Shown: positions 1 through 5,319 of the stretch, piece after piece
Layout of the letters: each line of letters starts with the position of its first letter
Numbering within the stretch: the stretch's first letter is position 1
Source of the DNA: Planctomycetota bacterium
GTDB lineage: Bacteria > Planctomycetota > Phycisphaerae > FEN-1346
Direction of reading: 5' to 3'
Assembly: GCA_026386995.1 (NCBI GenBank)
Contig: JAPLMO010000470.1
Span: 1 to 8,390 of the forward strand
Length of the DNA stretch: 8,390 nt
Notes under the pieces: model-generated
Seen by the model: only the letters and a program-made list of their open reading frames with translations
Databases searched by the model: none
What the model was told of the DNA's origin: nothing
Position numbers and translations under genes: made by a program

Positions 1-176
1 TCGGGCATCAGGCACCAGGCCCGGATCTGGAGGCGATGGCTTGCGGCGTACCCGGTCAGAAGGTCCAGGAACCGGCGGCGGTCCTGGTCGTCGAAGAACA
101 GGGCCTTCCCGCGCTTGGCCCGCAGGACGACATGGTGCGGCGTGCCGGGGATGACTAACCTCGCTGTGCGTGGCAT
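1..176 (-). CDS. REP-associated tyrosine transposase (RAYT, Y1/IS200-like), N-terminal part
   Basis: Reading leftward from the ATG at 176-174 gives 58 residues beginning MPRTARLVIPGTPHHVVLRA and ending in RAWCLMP, then the window edge. This is the N-terminus of the Y1 (IS200-like) HUH transposase superfamily, RAYT branch: the PGxPHHV strand, the FFDDQDRRRFLDLL helix and the AWCLMP strand occur in family order and spacing. The HUH histidines normally follow directly (CLMPxHVHL); the partial next codon is GA-, so Asp or Glu replaces the usual Asn. The HUH pair and the catalytic Tyr lie outside the window. RAYTs are single-copy chromosomal enzymes thought to nick and mobilise short REP palindromes beside them, and REP-like hairpins lie just upstream at 247-318. 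There is no Shine-Dalgarno; a promoter ends 6 nt before the ATG. The family call is secure; catalytic integrity cannot be judged. Confidence 0.92.
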   Translation of the reverse strand, partial: MPRTARLVIPGTPHHVVLRAKRGKALFFDDQDRRRFLDLLTGYAASHRLQIRAWCLMP

Positions 177-182
177 GGCCGA

Positions 183-211
183 AGTATACCACCGCTGGGG
201 GGCCGGGTCAA
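183..211 (-). promoter_or_regulatory. Promoter of the RAYT gene, predicted leaderless; copy A of a 29-bp box
   Basis: On the minus strand, TTGACC (211-206) is separated by exactly 17 bp from TATACT (188-183). The -10 box ends 6 nt before the ATG, so the expected start site is at or within a base or two of the A of the start codon (176). With no room for a Shine-Dalgarno, the mRNA should be leaderless. The same 29-bp box recurs at 326-354 with 25 of 29 bases identical. Confidence 0.7.
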
Positions 212-246
212 CTATAGCAGTTCACGCTTGACTGTAGCGAGTGTGT

Positions 247-274
247 GCGCGGTGGGCAGTCTTGCCCACCGCGC
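247..274. repeat. REP-like palindrome 1
   Basis: Perfect 12-bp stem, GCGCGGTGGGCA against TGCCCACCGCGC, around a 4-nt loop GTCT. It shares its stem core with the hairpins at 291-318, 5067-5094 and 5130-5161, but with T-A pairs where the next one has C-G. The loop, read on the opposite strand (AGAC), resembles that of palindrome 2 (GGAC), so the two form an inverted pair as in BIMEs. Confidence 0.8.
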
Positions 275-290
275 CGCCTCTCGACATTCC

Positions 291-318
291 GCGCGGCGGG
301 CAGGACTGCCCGCCGCGC
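291..318. repeat. REP-like palindrome 2
   Basis: Perfect 12-bp stem, GCGCGGCGGGCA against TGCCCGCCGCGC, with loop GGAC; G303 and C306 can also pair. Its centre lies 44 bp from that of palindrome 1, in opposite orientation by loop sequence. It is adjacent to copy B of the 29-bp box (326-354). Placement upstream of a RAYT gene is typical of REP pairs. Confidence 0.8.
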
Positions 319-325
319 GAAGTGG

Positions 326-354
326 AGTATACCACCTATGGGGGGTCGAGTCAA
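326..354 (-). repeat. Copy B of the 29-bp promoter-like box
   Basis: This is a direct copy of 183-211 with 4 differences in 29. On the minus strand it reads TTGACT, a 17-bp spacer, then TATACT. The -35 and -10 elements, the C-run and the GGTGG block next to the -10 are kept, while most changes fall in the spacer. It points toward the REP hairpins and the RAYT gene, so it could act as a second distal promoter transcribing through both hairpins. It could equally be the conserved edge of a mobile repeat unit. Confidence 0.6.
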
Positions 355-437
355 CCAAAATACGGGACAGCGCCAGACCGCCCGGACCGCCGGCCCGGCC
401 CGGCGAAACCGACTGGCGCTGTCCCTGATTGTTTTGG
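355..437. repeat. 83-bp imperfect palindrome, a second repeat type
   Basis: Perfect 13-bp arms GGGACAGCGCCAG (364-376) and CTGGCGCTGTCCC (413-425) enclose a very GC-rich 36-nt interior. Outside them CCAAAA (355-360) and TTTTGG (432-437) pair again across an asymmetric internal loop. It starts one base after copy B of the 29-bp box. The stem sequence is unrelated to the GCGCGGCGGG hairpins, so it is a different palindrome type. No protein is encoded and no target duplication was recognised. Confidence 0.7.
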
Positions 438-788
438 GGGCGCCGGAAGGGGTGTCGGAGAATCACGACCACTCCAGTCGTATATAGTATAGTATATAAT
501 CGCAGGCGTCCAAAACCCCTTCGGCGGCCTCAGGAGGTATCAAGTTCCGATCAAAAGTGCGTGTGAAGTGTCAAAAACCGGTAAAAAAGCGCCTTGCCCA
601 TCTTACCAAACGACGCAAAAACGGCCTTGGCGCTAGCGCCAAGAGGGTTTTTGACCCCGCGCGGCGCAAAAAGCGTCCGCTTTTGCCCTCCGGTATATAC
701 TAAAGTGAACGCGATACAATTCGCTACCAAAGTATACGAGTCCGCGGCTCCGTATGTGCTTGGGGGGGCCGTCTCCCGTGGCTGCCCC
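438..788. other. Gene-free intergenic stretch with an AT-rich -10-like tract
   Basis: No reading frame here has a ribosome binding site or recognisable protein. An AT-rich tract at 480-500 contains overlapping TATA-type hexamers ending in TATAAT (495-500), but there is no -35 match 16-18 bp upstream. GGTAA (571-575) and TTACC (603-607) can pair. The palindrome at 626-643 is followed by T-runs on both sides. Together these could bound a short plus-strand transcript of about 145 nt from about 507 to 652, which is only a suggestion. Composition is more AT-rich than the flanking genes. Confidence 0.4.
617..652. terminator. Bidirectional intrinsic-terminator-like palindrome
   Basis: Perfect 18-bp palindrome CTTGGCGCTAGCGCCAAG at 626-643. 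On the plus strand AGGG and then five T (648-652) follow. On the minus strand GCCG and then five T (plus-strand A617-621) follow. The form fits a two-way intrinsic terminator, although the loop at the centre must open to about 4 nt. No annotated gene ends next to it on either strand. Confidence 0.5.
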
Positions 789-817
789 TTGTAACGGAGG
801 CTCCACGGATTTATAGT
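789..817 (+). promoter_or_regulatory. Candidate promoter of the PQQ-like gene
   Basis: TTGTAA (789-794), a 17-bp spacer, then TATAGT (812-817). The expected start near 824 would give a leader of about 70 nt before the ATG at 894. The -10 matches the other TATANT boxes in the window and the -35 matches TTGACA at 4 of 6 positions. Confidence 0.5.
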
Positions 818-893
818 ATCCGCTCTTGCCAAACCGCGGTTTGATGCTTAGAGTTCTCGTACTTTGGTGGACCAACCGAAAGGGGAGAAACAC

Positions 894-2153
894 ATGGGGC
901 GTTCCAAGATGACCCGTTTGGGCGTGGCGATGGGGCTGCTGGGGTTGATCGCGTCGATGGCGTCGGCGGCAGACTGGCCCCAGTTCCAGGGGCCCGATCG
1001 CAACGGCATTTCGCCCGAGACGGGCCTCCTGCACGCCTTCCCTGAAGGCGGGCCGAAGGTCCTCTGGACGGTCACGCTTGGCGAAGGCTACGGCGCGCCG
1101 GTCATTCGCGACGGCAAGGTCTACCTTCTCGACCGCCAGGAGAACCAGCGCGAGGTGATGCGGTGCTGGGACCTGGCGAGCGGCAAGGAGGAGTGGTCGG
1201 CCCAGTACGATGCCCCAGGCGAAGTGGACCACAACGGCTCGCGTGGCAGCCCGTCGGTCGACGATAAGTACGTCTTCTCGGTCGGCGTGTTCGGCGACTT
1301 CGTCTGCTTCAGCCGCGCGGGCCACAAGATCCTATGGCAGAAGAACATCCTGAAGGACTTCGGCGGCAATAAGCCGGGGTGGGCGGTCGCCCAGTCGCCG
1401 CTGCTCTACAAGAATTGGGTGATCGTGGCGCCGCAAAGCCCGACGGCGGGCGTGGCGGCGCTGGAGAAGGCCACCGGCAAGGTCGTCTGGCAGTCCAAGA
1501 CGATGGGCAAGATGGACTACTCGTCGCCCCTGGTGACGCAGGTGGCCGGCCAGGATCAGATTGTGATGGAGAACGGCTCGCGCGTGGTCGGCATCGACCC
1601 GGCCAACGGCGAGATCCTGTGGACTTACGAGGGCCTGCCTGTGAAGGTGGCCCAGGTGCCGCCCCCGACGCCGATCGGCGACGGCCGCTTCTTCGTCTCG
1701 GGCGGCTACGACGCCGGTTGCGCGATGTTCAAGGTCGAGAAGAAGGACGGCAAGTTCGCCGTCACCGAACTCTTCAAGAACATGAATTGCAACTCGCACA
1801 TCCACAACATGATCCTCTACAAGGGGTTCCTCTACGCCAGTTGCAACACCAACTCCAAGAGGGACGGCCTGGTGTGTCTGGACCTGGACGGCAACGTGAA
1901 GTGGAAAACCGGCAAATCGCCGAACTTCGACAAGGGCAACTTCATCTTTGCCGACGGCGTGATGTATATCATGGACGGCGCGGGCGGCCAGTTGCGCATC
2001 GTCGATCCCACCCCCGACGGCTACAAGCAACTGGCCGAGGCGAAGTTGCTCGCGGGCAAGGAGATCTGGGCGCCGATGGCGCTTTCAAACGGCAAACTCG
2101 TCTGCCGCGACCAGCGCCAGATGAAGTGCGTTGACCTGGCGGCCGCGAAGTAA
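894..2153 (+). CDS. Secreted PQQ-like beta-propeller protein (BamB/quinoprotein-like fold)
   Basis: The protein has 419 residues. The ATG at 894 is chosen because GGGGAG (882-887) sits 6 nt upstream and the start yields a clean Sec signal peptide: a basic N-region (RSKMTR), a hydrophobic core, and cleavage near SMASA|ADW at residues 25-26. An upstream TTG at 864 would bury this signal. The mature protein opens with DWPQFQGPDRNG, the usual start of planctomycete PQQ-like proteins. It then shows repeated propeller blades with the pattern 'DGKVY...LD..(S/T)GK..W': GKVYLLDRQ with ASGKEEW (around residues 80-110), ATGKVVWQS (around 205) and ANGEILWTYEG (around 250). The last third (VCLDLDGNVKW and GQLRIVDP) keeps blade-like strands. 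It probably acts outside the cytoplasmic membrane. No quinoprotein dehydrogenase active site (adjacent Cys pair, metal ligands) is evident, so catalysis is not claimed; a binding or scaffold role is more likely. It is transcribed alone. Confidence 0.85.
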   Translation: MGRSKMTRLGVAMGLLGLIASMASAADWPQFQGPDRNGISPETGLLHAFPEGGPKVLWTVTLGEGYGAPVIRDGKVYLLDRQENQREVMRCWDLASGKEEWSAQYDAPGEVDHNGSRGSPSVDDKYVFSVGVFGDFVCFSRAGHKILWQKNILKDFGGNKPGWAVAQSPLLYKNWVIVAPQSPTAGVAALEKATGKVVWQSKTMGKMDYSSPLVTQVAGQDQIVMENGSRVVGIDPANGEILWTYEGLPVKVAQVPPPTPIGDGRFFVSGGYDAGCAMFKVEKKDGKFAVTELFKNMNCNSHIHNMILYKGFLYASCNTNSKRDGLVCLDLDGNVKWKTGKSPNFDKGNFIFADGVMYIMDGAGGQLRIVDPTPDGYKQLAEAKLLAGKEIWAPMALSNGKLVCRDQRQMKCVDLAAAK

Positions 2154-2168
2154 CGCCGCACGGCGTTT
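2152..2168 (+). terminator. Short stem-loop over the stop codon, weak terminator
   Basis: AACGCCG (2152-2158) pairs with CGGCGTT (2161-2167), with effective loop GCAC, and is followed by only TTCT. It overlaps the TAA of the PQQ-like gene. The U-run is poor, so it is at best a weak terminator or a 3'-end stabilising hairpin. Confidence 0.35.
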
Positions 2169-2430
2169 CTGTCGCGGACGTTTGACAAGCGGTGCGGGCC
2201 GGCATGGCGGCGCGCCGCTGCGCGACCGTGCTCCCCCGATGGGCACGGCAGGCCCGGTTGCGGCAAGGGCGCCGCGGCCGGCCATACCTGTGGGCTTGCT
2301 GCGGCGGCAACCCTTTCGGATAAGTTGCAACCCTCTTGCATGCGCGGGGATGCGCGCGTACGCTGAATGAGTGAGGCGAGGGGTGCCACGGGCGCCGAGC
2401 GGAGAGAAATCATTCGTGGCGAGTTTGCCC
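2169..2430. other. GC-rich intergenic region without a recognised gene
   Basis: Frames crossing this stretch lack ribosome binding sites and protein-like composition. An isolated TTGACA at 2182-2187 has no -10 partner at 16-18 bp. GCAACCCT occurs twice about 20 bp apart (near 2307 and 2329). GGTGCC and GGCGCC, just before the next promoter, can form a 6-bp stem. Nothing stronger was seen. Confidence 0.4.
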
Positions 2431-2459
2431 TTGACAGTCTGCGGCTCGGTTCCTAAACT
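2431..2459 (+). promoter_or_regulatory. Promoter of the DUF2007 gene
   Basis: Consensus -35 TTGACA (2431-2436), a 17-bp spacer, then TAAACT (2454-2459). The expected start near 2466 gives a leader of about 34 nt with AAGGGGAG before the ATG at 2500. It also shows that the longer frame starting from GTG 2371 is not the real gene start. Confidence 0.75.
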
Positions 2460-2499
2460 CCCGCGCCTGCGGCCAAGGCGGACGAAGGGGAGAAGTTGC

Positions 2500-3150
2500 A
2501 TGCCTCGCAAGCGTAAGGGTGGTGAACAGGGGCGTAAGGGGGCTGGCAAACGCAGTCCCGATCCGGTCTCCAAGGACGAAGTTAAGGACGAAGCCAAGGA
2601 CGAAGCCTCCGCCCGTGCCGAAAAGCCTGCGGTGTCGGAACCCCCGCAGACGCCGGCCTCGGACGAGCAGGAATACACGGAACTGGTGCTACTAGTGCAT
2701 GCAGCCAATATGACCGAGGCCGAATTGTTCAAGACGGAATTGTCAGCCTACGGCATCCCGACGTTCCTCGAAGGCGAGGGCGCAGGAGTCGCCGGAATCC
2801 CCGACGTCGGGGCGGGCGTTCCGGTCTTGGTGCCGGAGGAATATGCGGACCAGGCGGCGGAACTGATCGCCGAACTCGAGTCCGCCAAACCGGAGGGTAA
2901 CGCCTTGGATGAGAAAGAAGACATCTTCGAAGAGGAGGACAAGGCCGAGGAAGTCGACGAACTCGAGGAGGTGGAGGAACTCGAAGACGAGGACCTTGAC
3001 GACGAAGAAGACGAAGACCTCGACGAAGAAGACGAAGACTGGGAAGAAGAGGAAGACGAAGACGAAGAGGAAGAGGAAGAAGACGACGCCGACGAGAAAG
3101 AAGACGACGAAGAGTGGGAAGACGATGACGAGGAAGACGACGACTACTAG
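2500..3150 (+). CDS. DUF2007 domain protein with long acidic C-terminal tail
   Basis: The protein has 216 residues. ATG 2500 is chosen because AAGGGGAG precedes it at normal spacing and the promoter lies just upstream. There are three parts. Residues 1-57 are a charged, low-complexity, N-terminally basic linker (MPRKRKGGEQ...). Residues about 60-125 match DUF2007 ('putative signal transducing protein', PF09413): ELVLLVHAANMTEAELFKTE, then LSAYGIPTFLEGEG, then GAGVPVLVPEEYADQAAELI, with the family's 'EA..L...L...GIP..L.GE' and 'V.VP.E....A...I' pattern. Residues 137-216 are almost entirely Asp/Glu with two Trp and a terminal Tyr, without predicted secondary structure. DUF2007 proteins are small and cytoplasmic with no established biochemical role. 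The basic head and acidic tail could interact with each other or bind basic proteins or metal ions; this is inference. It is a single-gene unit between its own promoter and terminator. Confidence 0.85.
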   Translation: MPRKRKGGEQGRKGAGKRSPDPVSKDEVKDEAKDEASARAEKPAVSEPPQTPASDEQEYTELVLLVHAANMTEAELFKTELSAYGIPTFLEGEGAGVAGIPDVGAGVPVLVPEEYADQAAELIAELESAKPEGNALDEKEDIFEEEDKAEEVDELEEVEELEDEDLDDEEDEDLDEEDEDWEEEEDEDEEEEEEDDADEKEDDEEWEDDDEEDDDY

Positions 3151-3257
3151 CCCCCGTCCTGCGCGGCCTGTCCGCAGCATCCGGGCTCCGGCCCTCCGGC
3201 ATCGCAACGTCTGAGGGTTTTCCGCGTGCCTATCCGGGTTGTCGAACGAATCTCCAT

Positions 3258-3285
3258 GCGGCCCTTCCGGGGCCGCGCGTTTTTT
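3258..3285 (+). terminator. Intrinsic terminator of the DUF2007 gene
   Basis: A perfect 7-bp stem, GCGGCCC (3258-3264) and GGGCCGC (3270-3276), with loop TTCCG, then GCG and six T (3280-3285). It lies about 107 bp after the DUF2007 stop and before xylB, so the two genes are separate units. Confidence 0.85.
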
Positions 3286-3286
3286 G

Positions 3287-3316
3287 TGGACGGCCCCGCC
3301 ATCGCGCGACTATAAC
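3287..3316 (+). promoter_or_regulatory. Possible promoter of xylB
   Basis: TGGACG (3287-3292), an 18-bp spacer, then TATAAC (3311-3316), directly after the terminator T-run. The -10 is good (5 of 6) and the -35 moderate (4 of 6). The expected leader is about 80 nt. No operator palindrome for a xylose repressor was recognised. Confidence 0.35.
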
Positions 3317-3402
3317 GGCTGCACGGCCGGCCTCAAGGCGCGATTGCCCGGCAGGCGGCCGCGAAGAACGAACGGTCCAACGGAGAATCGTGGGAGGTTC
3401 CC

Positions 3403-4935
3403 ATGTCTTACCTGCTTGGCATCGACATCGGCACCAGCGGCACCAAGACCCTGCTGGTGGACCGCCGCGGCAGGGCCCTCGCGTCGGTCACCGTCGAGTA
3501 TCCCTGCTACGCCCCCCGGCCGGCGTGGAGCGAACAGGTCCCCGAGGACTGGTGGAAGGCCGCCGTCAAGAGCATCAGGCTGGCCCTGAAGCAGGCCCGC
3601 GTCACAGGCGCGCAGGTGACGGGCCTCGGGCTCTCGGGCCAGATGCACGGGTCGGTCTTCCTCGACAAGTCCGGCAAGGTCCTCCGCCGCGCCATCCTCT
3701 GGAACGACCAGCGCACCGGCGCCGAGTGCGAGGACATCACGGCCGCCGCCGGCGGACGCGATAAACTTGTCCAGATGGTTTCCAATCCCGCCCTGACGGG
3801 CTTCACGGCCCCCAAGATCCTCTTGGTCCGCAAGCACGAGCCGCGCATCTACGAGCGCGCCGCCAAGGTCCTCCTGCCGAAAGATTACGTCCGCTACCGC
3901 CTCACGGGCGAGTTCGCCACCGAGGTGAGCGACGCCTCCGGCACGCTCCTCCTGGACGTGAAGCGGCGCGCGTGGTCGAAGGAACTCCTGGGCCTCTTGG
4001 GCATCGACGAGGCCCTGCTGCCGAAGGTCTACGAGTCACAGGAAGTTTCCGGCCGCCTGTCGGCCGCGGCCGCCGAGGAAACGGGCCTCGCCGCCGGCAC
4101 GCCCGTCGTGGGCGGCGGCGGCGACCAGGCCGCGGGCGCCGTCGGCAACGGCATCGTCCGTCGCGGCGTCATCTCGGCCACCCTCGGCACCAGCGGCGTC
4201 GTCTTCGCCCACGCCGACACGGTCGAGACCGACCCGCTCGGCCGCGTCCACACCTTCTGCCACGCCGTGCCCGGCAAGTGGCACGTCATGGGCGTCGTTC
4301 TGGCGGCGGGCGGCAGCCTCCAGTGGTTCCGCAACACCCTGTGCCAGGACCTCGTGGCGGCCGCGAAGAAAAAGAAGGTCGACCCGTACGAACTCATTAC
4401 GGCCGGTGCCGCCAAGGTCCCCCCCGGCAGCCACGGCCTTTACTTCCTCCCTTACCTGACGGGCGAACGCACGCCGCACGCCGACCCGCACGCCCGGGCC
4501 GCATGGGTGGGCCTCTCGAACATGCACACGCGGGCCGAGATGGCCCGGGCCGTCATGGAAGGCGCCACGTACGCCATGCGCGATTGCCTGGAGATCATCA
4601 AAGGCATGGGCGTGCCGATCACCGAAATTCGCGTAAGCGGCGGCGGGGCACGCTCCAGGTTCTGGCGGGCGCTCCAGGCCGACATCTACGGCGGCGCGGT
4701 CTCAACCGTCTCGAGCAAGGAAGGCCCGGCCTACGGCGTGGCCCTTCTGGCGGGCGTCGGCACGGGCGTCTGGGCGAGCGTTCCGGAGGCCTGCGATGCC
4801 ACCATCAAGACGGTCTCGAAGACGAGCGCCAACGCGAAGAACGCGAAACGCTACGATGCGCTGTACCCCGAGTACGGCCAACTGTACCGCAGCCTGAAGG
4901 AGGACTTCAGCCGCATCGCCGGTCTGTACGCGTAA
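3403..4935 (+). CDS. xylB: Xylulokinase (FGGY-family carbohydrate kinase)
   Basis: The protein has 510 residues, slightly longer than the roughly 480-500 of typical XylB. The enzyme phosphorylates D-xylulose with ATP to xylulose 5-phosphate in the cytoplasm, feeding the pentose phosphate pathway. ATG 3403 has GGGAGG (3392-3397) upstream. Motifs in order: phosphate loop [11 protein letters not shown] (6-16); [11 protein letters not shown] (76-86), whose QMHG is characteristic of xylulokinases within FGGY kinases; ILWNDQRT (98-105); [14 protein letters not shown] (237-250) with D241 as the expected catalytic base; LGTSG (261-265); FGGY region [20 protein letters not shown] (349-368); adenosine-site [11 protein letters not shown] (411-421). 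All key residues are intact. No xylose isomerase or transporter gene lies in the window and the gene appears monocistronic, so xylulose may come from elsewhere in the genome. Related pentulose substrates cannot be excluded, but the QMHG motif favours xylulose. Confidence 0.93.
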   Translation: MSYLLGIDIGTSGTKTLLVDRRGRALASVTVEYPCYAPRPAWSEQVPEDWWKAAVKSIRLALKQARVTGAQVTGLGLSGQMHGSVFLDKSGKVLRRAILWNDQRTGAECEDITAAAGGRDKLVQMVSNPALTGFTAPKILLVRKHEPRIYERAAKVLLPKDYVRYRLTGEFATEVSDASGTLLLDVKRRAWSKELLGLLGIDEALLPKVYESQEVSGRLSAAAAEETGLAAGTPVVGGGGDQAAGAVGNGIVRRGVISATLGTSGVVFAHADTVETDPLGRVHTFCHAVPGKWHVMGVVLAAGGSLQWFRNTLCQDLVAAAKKKKVDPYELITAGAAKVPPGSHGLYFLPYLTGERTPHADPHARAAWVGLSNMHTRAEMARAVMEGATYAMRDCLEIIKGMGVPITEIRVSGGGARSRFWRALQADIYGGAVSTVSSKEGPAYGVALLAGVGTGVWASVPEACDATIKTVSKTSANAKNAKRYDALYPEYGQLYRSLKEDFSRIAGLYA

Positions 4936-4951
4936 GAGCGAGCCCGCTAAC

Positions 4952-5036
4952 ACTACAACGCCAAGAGTGAGTTTGCGCGGCGGGTCGGAGTTTACCCGCC
5001 TGGGCGGAGACCCGCTGCGCAAAGTAGCGTTGTAGT
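4952..5036. repeat. Nested palindrome related to the REP-like hairpins
   Basis: Outer arms ACTACAACGC (4952-4961) and GCGTTGTAGT (5027-5036) pair perfectly. Inside them TTTGCGCGGCGGGTC (4972-4986) pairs with GACCCGCTGCGCAAA (5009-5023) with a single G-T wobble. The centre can form a further small hairpin (CCGCC/GGCGG) or alternatively GGCGGGT/ACCCGCC. The inner arms carry the same GCGCGGCGGG core as the other REP-like hairpins, so this looks like an expanded or composite member. It begins 16 bp after the xylB stop. Confidence 0.75.
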
Positions 5037-5066
5037 ACTAATACGATAGCGCAACTTCCGTATTGT

Positions 5067-5094
5067 GCGCGGCGGTTCTCCTGAACCGCCGCGC
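5067..5094. repeat. REP-like palindrome 3
   Basis: Perfect 12-bp stem, GCGCGGCGGTTC against GAACCGCCGCGC, loop TCCT. It differs from palindrome 2 in the inner stem (TTC/GAA rather than GCA/TGC), with both arms changed to keep pairing. Its loop is the complement of that of palindrome 4 (AGGA), so 3 and 4 form an inverted pair, centres 65 bp apart. Confidence 0.8.
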
Positions 5095-5129
5095 GGATTG
5101 CCGGCTGCCGGCGCATTCATGCGGCGCTC

Positions 5130-5161
5130 TTGCGCGGCAGGTCAGGAGACCCGCCGCGCAA
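5130..5161. repeat. REP-like palindrome 4
   Basis: A 14-bp stem with one mismatch (A5139 opposite C5152): TTGCGCGGCAGGTC against GACCCGCCGCGCAA, loop AGGA. AATACGAT begins at 5040 and its complement ATCGTATT ends at 5169, framing palindromes 3 and 4 with an 8-bp inverted repeat as the edge of a composite unit. Confidence 0.75.
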
Positions 5162-5197
5162 ATCGTATTCACGGGACTAAGCCAATCGCGTTTGCCG

Positions 5198-5224
5198 CGG
5201 CCGGCTCGACCGGCCGTTTCTTTT
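5198..5224 (+). terminator. Intrinsic terminator downstream of xylB
   Basis: A perfect 7-bp stem CGGCCGG (5198-5204) and CCGGCCG (5210-5216), loop CTCGA, followed by TTTCTTTT (5217-5224). It ends any xylB transcript that reads through the palindrome cluster and separates it from the gene at 5320. Between here and 5319 only a TACAAT (5283-5288) suggests a promoter for that gene, without a recognisable -35. Confidence 0.75.
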
Positions 5225-5319
5225 CGCCGTGCCTACGCCTCCGGACGACCGAAAAAGGTGTGCGGCGACGGCCGCAGGCTCGTACAATACGGCACATTAC
5301 CTGCACGAAGGAGTAGCGT

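Noticed and set aside
228..492. Several 66-86-codon overlapping frames over the REP hairpins and the 83-bp palindrome
   Set aside because: They exist only because palindromic GC-rich DNA is open in many frames; there is no initiation signal and the residues mirror the repeats.
531..540. AGGAGG sequence in the intergenic region as a ribosome binding site
   Set aside because: No ATG, GTG or TTG follows at 5-12 nt that opens a frame of any length.
551..832. 93-codon minus-strand frame in the gene-free region
   Set aside because: It starts from TTG without a ribosome binding site, spans the bidirectional terminator-like palindrome, and shows no domain.
864..893. TTG start 30 bp upstream for the PQQ-like protein
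   Set aside because: It would place ten polar residues before the signal peptide, and its coding span would cover the Shine-Dalgarno used by ATG 894.
2371..2499. N-terminal extension of the DUF2007 protein from GTG 2371
   Set aside because: The TTGACA-17-TAAACT promoter lies inside the extension, and ATG 2500 has the proper ribosome binding site.
2743..3207. Antisense frame opposite the acidic tail giving a Val/Phe/Leu-rich protein
   Set aside because: GAA/GAC codons read backwards as TTC/GTC produce hydrophobic residues automatically; there is no start signal or family match.
3972..4970. 332-codon plus-strand frame overlapping xylB
   Set aside because: It is out of frame with an intact xylulokinase, is Arg/Gly/Pro-rich, and has no ribosome binding site.
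247..5161. CRISPR array suggested by repeated palindromes
   Set aside because: The hairpins differ in sequence and spacing, lie in inverted pairs and are 4.7 kb apart. There are no regular spacers or cas genes.
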